Positions 27,543 to 36,148 are shown, numbered from the stretch's first letter. The stretch: 53,215 bases of DNA from an uncultured Spirochaetaceae bacterium (GCA_902783155.1 CACZPR010000083.1:1-53215); one strand, 5' to 3'. Notes: generated by a model not told the origin, from the letters alone. A program made the numbers and translations.

Positions 27543-27571
27543 AGAATACCATGTTATAATAGTAATTGCAA
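27543..27571. promoter_or_regulatory. Interlocked tracrRNA and cas9 promoters
   Basis: The tracrRNA promoter (minus) has TTGCAA at 27566-27571, a 17-nt spacer and TATTCT at 27543-27548. The cas9 promoter (plus) has an extended -10, TGTTATAAT, with TATAAT at 27555-27560 and a weak -35 (TTTCTA, 27532-27537). The cas9 -10 therefore lies inside the tracrRNA spacer, so the two cannot be occupied together. Confidence 0.6.
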
Positions 27572-27594
27572 TAGATTTTTCATCGGGGGCTTTT

Positions 27595-30500
27595 ATGAAA
27601 ACATTGGGACTTGATATTGGTACTAATTCAATTGGTTGGGGAATCGTTGATGAAAGTGCACAAAAAATCGAAAAATGCGGCGTTTATATTTTCCCAGAAT
27701 GTGCTAACAAAGATACAAAGGGTAATATAAGCTCAAAAGCCGCAGAAAGAACTGGATTCCGTTCTGCCCGAAGACTAAAGTTTAGAAGAAAACTTAGAAA
27801 GTATGAAACTCTAAAAGTTTTGATAAAAAATGGAATGTGTCCTCTTACCCTGGAGGAACTTGAAAAGTGGCACAAAGAAAAAATATATCCAACATCAAAA
27901 GATTTTATAAATTGGTACAGAACTGATGAGAGGAAAAACTGGGAGCCGTACTTTCTTCGGAAAAAATGCGTTGAGCAGAAGTGTGAGCCTTATGAAATTG
28001 GGCGTGCACTGTATCACATCGCACAAAGGCGTGGATTTTTGAGCAACAGAAAAGAGGCTGCAAAAGAAACTGATGGAAAGGTAAGCGAAGGAATTTCTGA
28101 GCTCTCAAAAGCAAAAGGCGATAAAACACTCGGCCAGTATTTTTATGAATTGAAGCAGGCCGGAGAAAAAGTCCGTGGCAAATATACTTCCCGAAAAGAG
28201 CACTATGAAGAAGAATTTAACAAAATTTGCACGGCGCAGGAGATTTCTACAAGTCTGAAGGAAGATTTGTACAAAGCGATTTTCTTTCAGCGAAAATTGA
28301 AATCTCAAAAATTCCTTGTAGGAAAGTGTACCCTTGAGGTAGGGAAGCCACGCTGCCCTGTTTCTCATTTCGAATTTGAAGAGTTTAGAATGCTTTCCTT
28401 TATAAACAGTATTCGCATCAAACGTGAATCTTGCGATTCAAATACATTAAATTTATTTGAAGAAATGAATGAAAATTTTCCCAAGGACGGAAAACTGACA
28501 GACGAAGAAATAGAATTGATAAAGCCCCTTTTCTTCAGAACTTCAAAAAGTAATTTTGACTTTAAGGACATTGCAAAAAAGCTTAGAAAAAATCATGATG
28601 AATGGACTTTTAATTATCGCGATGACACAAACGTTGCTGCATGTCCTGTTTCTGCGGCATTGAAATCTATTTTTGGTGAAGATTGGAAGAATACAAAAAT
28701 AGATAATTATGACATTTATGATATTTGGCATGTTCTCTTTGATTTTGATGATGATGAAAAATTACACGAGTTTGCGCTGAACAAATTGCACCTTGATTCT
28801 GAAATGGCAGATAAATTTTGTTCGATTCACTTTCAGCAGGGATATGCAAATCTTAGCTTAAAGGCAATCCGAAAGATTCTTCCCTTCCTGCGAAAGGGCT
28901 ATGTTTATGCCCATGCAGTATTCTTGGCAAATATTCCTAATATGATAGGGGAGGATGTTTATAATAAGCATGCGGATGAAATAGAAAAGTCTGTTGAAAA
29001 TATCATAACAAGCTTAAAAGATAAAAACAACAGAATTACACTTGCAAACCGCTGTATAGAAGCTATCTTTAAGGATGAAAAACATGACTTTCATAGTGAA
29101 GAATGGGATAAAGCAATCGTCGATGCTCAAATAGTAGATTTGTTTGGCAAGAGAAAATTTGCAGAAAAGTCACTGGCAGAGCAGAAAGAGATAAGGGAAG
29201 ATGTGATTGCGAAAGTTGAAGCAACTCTGAAAATTGCTGTGTCCAAAAATCCTAATGATTGGAAAATACCAGCGTTGCGGACTGACGATTTGATTTTGGA
29301 ATATCTTGAAAAACAAGGTTTTAAAATCAAAAAGAATACAAAAATTTATCATCCGTCAGACAGTGAATATAACTTAGAGCGGCCGATAGAATCTGATAAC
29401 GGAAAAACTTATCTTGCTTCCCCAAGAACGCCGAGCGTAAAAAATCCTGTTGTAATGCGGGCTTTGTTCCAGCTTAGAAAACTGGTGAACTATCTTATAA
29501 AAACAGGCGAAATTGACAGTGAGACCAGAGTTCATGTAGAGCTTGCAAATGAAGTGAATGATAAAAACTGGCGCAAAGCTATTGAAGATTTCCAAAGAGA
29601 TAATGAAAAGAAAAATGCAGATGCTCGAAAAAGATTATGTGAAGAATTTGGCGACAATTTTAATATTACAGATGATGTGTTGAGAAAATTCCGTCTTTGG
29701 AAAGAACAGAATGAAATCTGTCCTTACACAGGAAAGAAAATTAACATCTGTGATTTGTTTGGTCCGCACCCGAAATTTGACTTTGAGCATACGATTCCGC
29801 GAAGTCTTTCTTATGATGATTCCCTGGAAAATCTTACGCTGTGTGATTCTGACTTTAACAGAAATGTAAAGAAACAGCATATTCCGTCGGAACTTCCTAA
29901 TTTTGAGGAAATAGTTAGGCGATTTGAGCGAATGTACGAAGACAAAATTGATGAATGCCTTTCTGCAATTGAGCGGAACAAAAGTCGTGGAGGCTACATT
30001 GATCCAGAAATTAAAAACAGGAAAATTGTTGCCCGCCATAAAGCCCAGCTTGAGCTTGATTATTACAAAGGCAAACTTAGGCGATTTTCGGCAAAGGAAG
30101 TTACATCTGGCTTTAAGCACAGCCAACTGAACGACACCCGAATAATTACAAAATTTGCTTTGCAGTATTTAAAGTCCGTGTTTGAACATACTTTCCCGGT
30201 AAAAGGCTCTATGACCGACACTTTTAAGCGTCAATGGGGATTGCTTGACAGTGCAGAAAGCAAAGACCGCTCCAATTACCGTCACCATGCTGTGGATGCG
30301 CTTACAATTGCCTGTATTGATCGGACTAAATTTAACTTGCTTTCAGAGGCAGTTCGGGCAAGTGCTGATGGGGCGCATTTAAAATTTGCAAAACCGTGGG
30401 ATTCTTTTGACACAGATGTTCTCTCTGCCGTCCAATACATTGTGCCAAAGCATTTTGTGGATGACAATTCGCTCAGGCAAACAAAGAAAGTTCTGCGTGA

Positions 30501-31392
30501 CCCGCGTACAGGAAAGCCAAAATTAGGCAAGAATGGCAACAAAATCTATATTCAGGGGAATACCGCACGAGGTTCTTTGCACAAAGATACATTCTATGGC
30601 TGCATTATGACGCCGCCAGAAAAAGATTCTGAGCCACAGAAAATATTTGTCCAGCGTGTTTCTGTTGATACGCTTACAAAAGATTCCGCTGACAAAATTG
30701 TGGATAAGGGAATTCGCAATACTTTTATAAACAATCTTGAAAGCGGAAAACAAACTCTTGCTGAAATTCAGGAAAGGGGAATTCTTTTACCATACCAGAT
30801 GAATGGAAAAAATGTTTATGTAAAACGGATAAGAGTTAAAGCAAAACCAACGTCTCCGCTTGTCCTCAAAAAACATAATAATGTTATTGAACGCAACCCT
30901 AAAGATTATAAGCAGAACTATTATGTTGTGAACGATGAAAATTATCTTATTGCATTGTATCGTGGTAAGGATGCGAAGGGGAAAGAAAAGTCTGTAAGTA
31001 GAACATTGAATCTTTTGGATGCTATAAAAGTTAAACAGGGCGGGAAAAGCCTGTACGAAGCTAAACTTGAGGGACTTGATTTATATAAAGTCCTAAAAAT
31101 TGGAAAAATTGTCATTTTGCAGAATTCTTACAAAGAAAATATTTTCGATTTATCAACTGAACAAATTTGGAAAAGAATTTACCGAATTGCAGGATTATCA
31201 AAATCTGCGGGTCTTTCGTATGTTAAATTATCTCATATTTTGTCAGCAAAGCCATGGTCATATATTCCAGGAAATTTTGCTTTGGATGAAGGCATAGAAT
31301 TCCGTAGGTATCAAGTAAATAATTTTATCGGCCTCGTTGAAGGCAAAGATTTCACCATCTCTCCAACAGGGGAAATTATCCCTAAGAAATAA
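27595..31392 (+). CDS. cas9: Cas9 RNA-guided DNA endonuclease (type II)
   Basis: A 1265-residue effector that uses a crRNA-tracrRNA duplex to cut both strands of target DNA. RuvC-I is GLDIGTNSIGWGIVD with D7. The arginine-rich bridge helix is at 52-70 (ERTGFRSARRLKFRRKLRKY). HIAQRRGFLSNRK near 141-153 opens the recognition lobe. RuvC-II is VHVELANEVND with E649. The HNH domain has DFEHTIPRS with H732 and CDSDFNRNVKK with N755, plus a CPYTG zinc-finger-like turn. RuvC-III is RHHAVDALTIA with H897 and D901. All catalytic residues are present, so it should be active. About 360 residues follow as wedge/PAM-interacting domain. The length lies between compact II-C (about 1,050) and II-A (about 1,370-1,400) enzymes. 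The leader before the ATG has GGGGGC. GC content is lower than in flanking glucanase genes, which suggests transfer. Confidence 0.96.
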   Translation: MKTLGLDIGTNSIGWGIVDESAQKIEKCGVYIFPECANKDTKGNISSKAAERTGFRSARRLKFRRKLRKYETLKVLIKNGMCPLTLEELEKWHKEKIYPTSKDFINWYRTDERKNWEPYFLRKKCVEQKCEPYEIGRALYHIAQRRGFLSNRKEAAKETDGKVSEGISELSKAKGDKTLGQYFYELKQAGEKVRGKYTSRKEHYEEEFNKICTAQEISTSLKEDLYKAIFFQRKLKSQKFLVGKCTLEVGKPRCPVSHFEFEEFRMLSFINSIRIKRESCDSNTLNLFEEMNENFPKDGKLTDEEIELIKPLFFRTSKSNFDFKDIAKKLRKNHDEWTFNYRDDTNVAACPVSAALKSIFGEDWKNTKIDNYDIYDIWHVLFDFDDDEKLHEFALNKLHLDSEMADKFCSIHFQQGYANLSLKAIRKILPFLRKGYVYAHAVFLANIPNMIGEDVYNKHADEIEKSVENIITSLKDKNNRITLANRCIEAIFKDEKHDFHSEEWDKAIVDAQIVDLFGKRKFAEKSLAEQKEIREDVIAKVEATLKIAVSKNPNDWKIPALRTDDLILEYLEKQGFKIKKNTKIYHPSDSEYNLERPIESDNGKTYLASPRTPSVKNPVVMRALFQLRKLVNYLIKTGEIDSETRVHVELANEVNDKNWRKAIEDFQRDNEKKNADARKRLCEEFGDNFNITDDVLRKFRLWKEQNEICPYTGKKINICDLFGPHPKFDFEHTIPRSLSYDDSLENLTLCDSDFNRNVKKQHIPSELPNFEEIVRRFERMYEDKIDECLSAIERNKSRGGYIDPEIKNRKIVARHKAQLELDYYKGKLRRFSAKEVTSGFKHSQLNDTRIITKFALQYLKSVFEHTFPVKGSMTDTFKRQWGLLDSAESKDRSNYRHHAVDALTIACIDRTKFNLLSEAVRASADGAHLKFAKPWDSFDTDVLSAVQYIVPKHFVDDNSLRQTKKVLRDPRTGKPKLGKNGNKIYIQGNTARGSLHKDTFYGCIMTPPEKDSEPQKIFVQRVSVDTLTKDSADKIVDKGIRNTFINNLESGKQTLAEIQERGILLPYQMNGKNVYVKRIRVKAKPTSPLVLKKHNNVIERNPKDYKQNYYVVNDENYLIALYRGKDAKGKEKSVSRTLNLLDAIKVKQGGKSLYEAKLEGLDLYKVLKIGKIVILQNSYKENIFDLSTEQIWKRIYRIAGLSKSAGLSYVKLSHILSAKPWSYIPGNFALDEGIEFRRYQVNNFIGLVEGKDFTISPTGEIIPKK

Positions 31393-31397
31393 AAAAA

Positions 31398-31434
31398 TGG
31401 TACAAATCGTAAGTTCAACTTACGATTTGTACCA
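31398..31434. repeat. Perfect 18-bp-arm palindrome between cas9 and cas1
   Basis: Arms 31398-31415 and 31417-31434 are exact reverse complements around a single C. It begins 5 nt after the cas9 stop. On the plus strand no T run follows; on the minus strand the stem is followed by seven T, so it formally resembles a terminator for antisense RNA. The remainder of the 91-nt gap to cas1 shows no clear Shine-Dalgarno site. Other possible roles are an RNA-processing site or operator. Confidence 0.85.
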
Positions 31435-31483
31435 AATCTAATAAAAACTGTGGAAATCTGATAGTCTAGCCGATACTTAAAAT

Positions 31484-32377
31484 ATGATTAAACGAACATT
31501 ATTTTTCTCGAATGCTGTTTGTTTAACTCTAAAAAATAAGCAGCTGGTCATTCAGAATAAAGAGACTCGCGCAGAATCTTCTGTTCCGATAGAAGATGTT
31601 GGATTTATCATCGTCGAAAACAATCAGGTTTATATTTCAATCCCTGTCATAAATGCTCTTGCTGAGAACAATGCCGCAGTCGTGTTCTGTAACGAAAAAC
31701 ACCTTCCTTTTTCTATGAATCTTCCGTTAGACTGTAACACAATTCAAAACCAACTTTTTGCAGCTCAAATTGAATCAACGCTTCCGATAAAGAAAAAATG
31801 CTGGAAACAGATAATTGAGCAAAAAATCAAAAATCAGGCAGAGGTTCTTGAAAAATACAAAATAGATTCGATAAAACTAAAGCAATATGCGTCAGAAATA
31901 AAAAGCGGTGACAGCACAAATCGTGAGGCAATGGCTGCAAAACTTTATTGGGATTTGCTCATTGATGTTGATTGGATTCGTACTCGTCACGGTGAATATC
32001 CGAACAATCTTTTGAATTATGGTTATGCGATTTTGAGAGCCGCAACAGCCCGGGCTTTAATCGGTTCAGGCCTTCTTCCTACTCTAGGAATTCATCATCA
32101 CAATAAATATGACGCTTATGCGCTAGCAGATGACATTATGGAACCGTACCGTCCTTATATTGATGATGAAGTTGTCGAGTTTATGAAAAATGGCGATTCA
32201 TCGGAAGAATTGACGACAAATTTTAAAAGAAAAATTCTGGATATCCTCACAAGGGATGTTGAAATAGGAAATGTAACACGGCCTCTGATGGTTGCGCTTA
32301 CAATCACAAGTTCTTCTCTGGCAAAAGTTTTTACTGACAAAGCAGAAACTTTGACCCTACCGGAGTTCGCAAAATGA
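31484..32377 (+). CDS. cas1: Cas1 integrase
   Basis: A 297-residue adaptation protein that, with Cas2, inserts new spacers at the array. The N-terminal beta domain (RTLFFSNAVCLTLKNKQLVI) and the helical catalytic domain are complete. The metal ligands appear to be the glutamate in TNREAMAAKLYW, the histidine in LGIHHHNKYDAY and the acid in ADDIMEPYRP. The GIHHHN...DDIMEP pattern is typical of type II Cas1. No Shine-Dalgarno sequence precedes the ATG. A weak GATACT 6 nt upstream could be a -10 for a leaderless transcript, but read-through from cas9 is as likely. It overlaps cas2 by 4 nt (ATGA). Confidence 0.95.
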   Translation: MIKRTLFFSNAVCLTLKNKQLVIQNKETRAESSVPIEDVGFIIVENNQVYISIPVINALAENNAAVVFCNEKHLPFSMNLPLDCNTIQNQLFAAQIESTLPIKKKCWKQIIEQKIKNQAEVLEKYKIDSIKLKQYASEIKSGDSTNREAMAAKLYWDLLIDVDWIRTRHGEYPNNLLNYGYAILRAATARALIGSGLLPTLGIHHHNKYDAYALADDIMEPYRPYIDDEVVEFMKNGDSSEELTTNFKRKILDILTRDVEIGNVTRPLMVALTITSSSLAKVFTDKAETLTLPEFAK

Positions 32378-32712
32378 GTTACGAAAGGTTCAGTGCTTAT
32401 AGGATTATGTGGCTATTCTGTTTATTTGATTTACCTACAAACACAAAAGCACAACGAAAACGCGCATCAGAGTTCAGAAAAAAACTGATAGCCGATGGTT
32501 ATGACATGATGCAGTACAGCGTTTACAAAAGATTCTGCGGAAGCCTGGAAGCGTGCGAAGTACATATAAAAAGAGTAAAACAGTGGCTTCCAACAGAAGG
32601 GAAAGTCAGTATTTTAAAATTCACAGACAAACAGTTCGGGGATATAGAAACTTTTGAGGGAGCTTCCCCTGTAAAACCTCAAGCAACTCCAAACCAACTA
32701 GAGTTCTTCTAA
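32374..32712 (+). CDS. cas2: Cas2 adaptation protein
   Basis: A 112-residue ferredoxin-fold partner of Cas1. MWLFCLFDLPTNT contains the conserved aspartate of the first strand. FRKKLIADGYDMMQYSVYKR and EGKVSILKFTDKQFGDI are the expected helix and strands. It starts inside the cas1 stop (ATGA overlap), so translation is coupled. A proline-rich tail (GASPVKPQATPNQLEFF) follows the core. No csn2, cas4 or other adaptation gene follows, so by gene content the locus is subtype II-C. The CRISPR array begins 100 nt downstream. Confidence 0.94.
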   Translation: MSYERFSAYRIMWLFCLFDLPTNTKAQRKRASEFRKKLIADGYDMMQYSVYKRFCGSLEACEVHIKRVKQWLPTEGKVSILKFTDKQFGDIETFEGASPVKPQATPNQLEFF

Positions 32713-32760
32713 AAAAATGGTGAAAACGCCTGAAAAATCAACCATTTTCACCATTTTTTT
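32711..32760. terminator. Bidirectional terminator between cas2 and the array
   Basis: A 16-nt arm (32711-32726, A7 then TGGTGAAAA) is complementary to 32745-32760 (TTTTCACCA then T7). The stem has T runs on both strands, so it can end the cas operon from the left and the crRNA transcript arriving from the right. It starts with the same TAAAAAAATGGT found at the cas9 stop. Confidence 0.85.
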
Positions 32761-32812
32761 CTGGTGCATTTTTGATGTATTTTATTATATAATATGGTTT
32801 TAGCAAACTCAT

Positions 32813-34898
32813 ATTATTATACAACAAAATTAGAAATCAAACCACAACATCCTTGACCTTCACCTTTTCAAGAAGGGAATTATTATACAACAAAATTAGA
32901 AATCAAACCACAACGCTTGGTATCTCTGTTTACGTGGTGTGATGATTATTATACAACAAAATTAGAAATCAAACCACAACAGTAAGAGAAACTTTAGCAA
33001 AACCACACTGATTATTATACAACAAAATTAGAAATCAAACCACAACTTCCGTGTGCCGCCAGTCCAGAACAGTTTGATTATTATACAACAAAATTAGAAA
33101 TCAAACCACAACGCCCTAATGATGATAACACGCAGAAAATTTATTATTATACAACAAAATTAGAAATCAAACCACAACACGTTCCCTATTACCTTTTGTG
33201 GCGCCATTATTATTATACAACAAAATTAGAAATCAAACCACAACAGTTATCTTTGCGGAAATGTTTTTACATTCATTATTATACAACAAAATTAGAAATC
33301 AAACCACAACCATCATTCTACTTATGACGCTTTGATGAAAATTATTATACAACAAAATTAGAAATCAAACCACAACGTAAACAAAATTACGGTTTCAAAC
33401 AAATAGATTATTATACAACAAAATTAGAAATCAAACCACAACAGTCTGCTTTCTCAGTTTGGTGCCACTCCTATTATTATACAACAAAATTAGAAATCAA
33501 ACCACAACAAGGATTACTTTCTTGATGAGGATGTGCAGATTATTATACAACAAAATTAGAAATCAAACCACAACATTTGTCGCACTCGACATGGCGATGA
33601 TAGAATTATTATACAACAAAATTAGAAATCAAACCACAACTGTTTGCTCGTTCTGGTGTGTTGGCTATCGATTATTATACAACAAAATTAGAAATCAAAC
33701 CACAACATAAAGTAGTTTAATATAGGTATAAATAAAATTATTATACAACAAAATTAGAAATCAAACCACAACGTGGATTGGAATCAATCTCGCTCCCCGA
33801 TAATTATTATACAACAAAATTAGAAATCAAACCACAACACAATTCAGGTATCGCATGTGCAAGCAAAATTTCAATTATTATACAACAAAATTAGAAATCA
33901 AACCACAACACAATACAAGATTTCCAATCAGCCATCGTGATTATTATACAACAAAATTAGAAATCAAACCACAACGGAACGTTTGCCATTGATGATGACG
34001 TGATAATTATTATACAACAAAATTAGAAATCAAACCACAACCTTCTGGAGAAGGTCAAGGTCAAGGATGCTATTATTATACAACAAAATTAGAAATCAAA
34101 CCACAACTCATCAGTCGTTTACAATATAATGATGCAGATTATTATACAACAAAATTAGAAATCAAACCACAACGGTGCGAGGTGACTCCTTCTGGAGATA
34201 TTATTATTATACAACAAAATTAGAAATCAAACCACAACGTCAAGAAAAGTTATGACATGCCCGGGCGGATTATTATACAACAAAATTAGAAATCAAACCA
34301 CAACGGATAACCAATTGTCCTAATATTTTTGCAATTATTATACAACAAAATTAGAAATCAAACCACAACTACTTTTGATGTGTCAATGGACTCTGATAAA
34401 TTATTATACAACAAAATTAGAAATCAAACCACAACTGTTGCGGAGGTATTACTTCCGATTCTGTAATTATTATACAACAAAATTAGAAATCAAACCACAA
34501 CTATATAAATATAAAAAATAAAAGATTTTCAATTATTATACAACAAAATTAGAAATCAAACCACAACGGTTGAATCCTCCATAAAAATATCCCTGTCATT
34601 ATTATACAACAAAATTAGAAATCAAACCACAACTCAAGCTCTGCATCTGTCTTTTGTTCGCTTATTATTATACAACAAAATTAGAAATCAAACCACAACC
34701 GTTTCTCAACGTTCTGCGCTTTGCGTCTTGATTATTATACAACAAAATTAGAAATTAAACCACAACGTGTTTCCGTAGTTGAATTAAATTCAGATTATTA
34801 TTATACAACAAAATTAGAAATCAAACCACAACCCATGGTGGTTCGAGACTGTCAAGGACCTTATTATTATACAACAAAATTAGAAATCAAACCACAAC
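32813..34898 (-). CRISPR. CRISPR array, 32 repeats of 36 bp and 31 spacers
   Basis: The repeat on the plus strand begins ATTATTATACAAC and ends CAAACCACAAC. In crRNA orientation (minus strand) it starts GTTGTGGTTTGATTTC, as type II repeats do, and the tracrRNA anti-repeat confirms this strand. Spacers are 30 bp except number 16 (35 bp, 33839-33873), 21 and 23 (29 bp) and 29 (31 bp), counting from the left. All repeats I read are identical except number 30 (34731-34766), which has one C-to-T change. A degenerate repeat near the right end suggests that this is the old end and that new spacers enter on the cas2 side. Each repeat carries TATAAT near its crRNA 3' end. Many spacers can be read as open coding sequence, consistent with phage genes, but no target can be named from here. 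Confidence 0.99.
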
Positions 34899-34925
34899 TT
34901 ATATCTTGAACAAACAAGCAATGCC

Positions 34926-34931
34926 ATTATA
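34926..34931 (-). promoter_or_regulatory. Possible external -10 box upstream of the array
   Basis: TATAAT on the minus strand lies 27 nt outside the last repeat, in the right position to start a long pre-crRNA. No convincing -35 is visible. Internal repeat promoters may make it dispensable. Confidence 0.35.
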
Positions 34932-34975
34932 TTATTTCATTTGCCGAAAAATTTACCACACAATTTTGATATTTT

Positions 34976-35002
34976 CATCATAAATTTTATATTTTTATGA
35001 TG
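34976..35002. repeat. Inverted repeat in the array-GH5 gap
   Basis: CATCATAAA (34976-34984) and TTTATGATG (34994-35002) form a perfect 9-bp inverted repeat with a 9-nt AT centre. It lies between the outer end of the CRISPR array and the GH5 leader. No T run follows, so an operator is more likely than a terminator. Confidence 0.45.
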
Positions 35003-35022
35003 GATTTACACTTATAACAAGA

Positions 35023-35092
35023 TTGTCCGATACCTAGGGAACCGCTGATTAATACACGAAGCATTAATCAGGCTACTGGCGGACAAAGGGGG
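35023..35092 (+). promoter_or_regulatory. Structured 5' leader of the GH5 gene
   Basis: TTGTCCG (35023-35029) pairs with CGGACAA (35080-35086), enclosing a second perfect stem CTGATTAAT (35045-35053) with ATTAATCAG (35063-35071). The outer stem ends at the edge of the Shine-Dalgarno AAGGGGG (35086-35092), 4 nt before the ATG. A nested structure touching the ribosome site suggests translational control. It does not match a riboswitch consensus that I recognise. Confidence 0.45.
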
Positions 35093-35096
35093 AAAC

Positions 35097-36140
35097 ATGA
35101 ACACATTTACCGGCTTCAAAAAGGGCTTGAACCTTGGCGGATGGATTTCACAGTGCGTCGCGAACACGGAAGAGCACTACAACAATTTCATCACCGAAAA
35201 GGACATAGAACAGATTGCAAAATGGAACTACGACCACGTGAGGCTTCCCATCGATTATGAAATCATCATGAGCGAAGACGGATTTTTTCTTCCTTCAGGA
35301 TTCAGGCACATCGACGACTGCATTTCATGGTGCAAAAAACACGGCCTCAACATAATCCTTGACCTGCACAAGACCAAGGGGTACATGTTCGACAAGGATG
35401 CTGTCAAAGACCCCGACCTGTTTTTCCATGACAAGGCCCTTCAGGATGTGTTCGTAAAAATCTGGTGCTTCATGGCGGAAAGGTACGGAAAATATTCTGA
35501 TTTTGTTGCGCTTGAACTTTTGAACGAAATAGTAAACCCGAATCTTCAGGATGATTGGAACAGGATTGCGACAAGGGCTTTCAAGGAAATCAGGCAGTTT
35601 GCACCGGACTCATGGATTGTTGTCGGAGGAGTGAACTACAACAGCGTATCTGCGGTTCCGGGAATCGATGTGCCTTATGACGAAAAGACCGTGTTCACTT
35701 TCCACTGCTACGAGCCGCTTGTGTTCACGCATCAGAAAGCTCCATGGGTTGAAAAAATGCCGCCGGATTTTGACGTTTCATATCCGGGTCCTTCAATTGA
35801 CTACATCCGCGAAAAAAGCAGGCTGATTCCACAGGCATGCCACGGAGCCATTTTCGACAAGGACATGGACGATTTGCAGCTTGACGAAAACTTCTTTGAA
35901 TATCTTTTCAAACCGGCTCTGGACACTGCAGAAAAGAAGAACGTTCCCCTCTATTGCGGAGAATACGGAGTTCTGGACAGGGCACCGGTCGAAGATACCC
36001 TCAGATGGCTGAACGACATCCACAAGGCTCTGGAAAACCATGGAATCGGACGTGCGCTCTGGAACTACAAGCAGAAAGATTTCGGACTTGCAGATTCCCA
36101 CTACGACCCGATTCGTGAGGCTGTGGTTTCAAAAAACTGA
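35097..36140 (+). CDS. Glycoside hydrolase family 5 beta-glucanase, cytoplasmic
   Basis: A 347-residue TIM-barrel hydrolase acting on beta-linked glucans or oligosaccharides. GFKKGLNLGGWIS and VRLPIDYEII are the first strands. LELLNEIVNP contains the acid/base E144, FTFHCYEPLVFTHQ is strand 6 region, and LYCGEYGVLD has the nucleophile E289. LWNYKQKDFGL matches the final strand tryptophan. There is no signal peptide or lipobox, so it probably works inside the cell on imported oligosaccharides, complementing the surface GH16 enzyme on the other side of the CRISPR island. AAGGGGG precedes the ATG. The stop is 43 nt before the cyclase gene and no terminator is seen. Confidence 0.9.
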   Translation: MNTFTGFKKGLNLGGWISQCVANTEEHYNNFITEKDIEQIAKWNYDHVRLPIDYEIIMSEDGFFLPSGFRHIDDCISWCKKHGLNIILDLHKTKGYMFDKDAVKDPDLFFHDKALQDVFVKIWCFMAERYGKYSDFVALELLNEIVNPNLQDDWNRIATRAFKEIRQFAPDSWIVVGGVNYNSVSAVPGIDVPYDEKTVFTFHCYEPLVFTHQKAPWVEKMPPDFDVSYPGPSIDYIREKSRLIPQACHGAIFDKDMDDLQLDENFFEYLFKPALDTAEKKNVPLYCGEYGVLDRAPVEDTLRWLNDIHKALENHGIGRALWNYKQKDFGLADSHYDPIREAVVSKN

Positions 36141-36148
36141 AAGATTCT

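Noticed and set aside
33459..33710. Open frames inside the CRISPR array (also 34721-34909)
   Set aside because: They translate the repeat itself (LLYNKIRNQTTT-type units) and are artefacts of the 66-bp period not creating stops.
35023..35092. Known riboswitch (guanidine, fluoride, ZTP, GEMM) upstream of GH5
   Set aside because: Stems are present but no conserved core of these classes matches; reported only as an unclassified structured leader.
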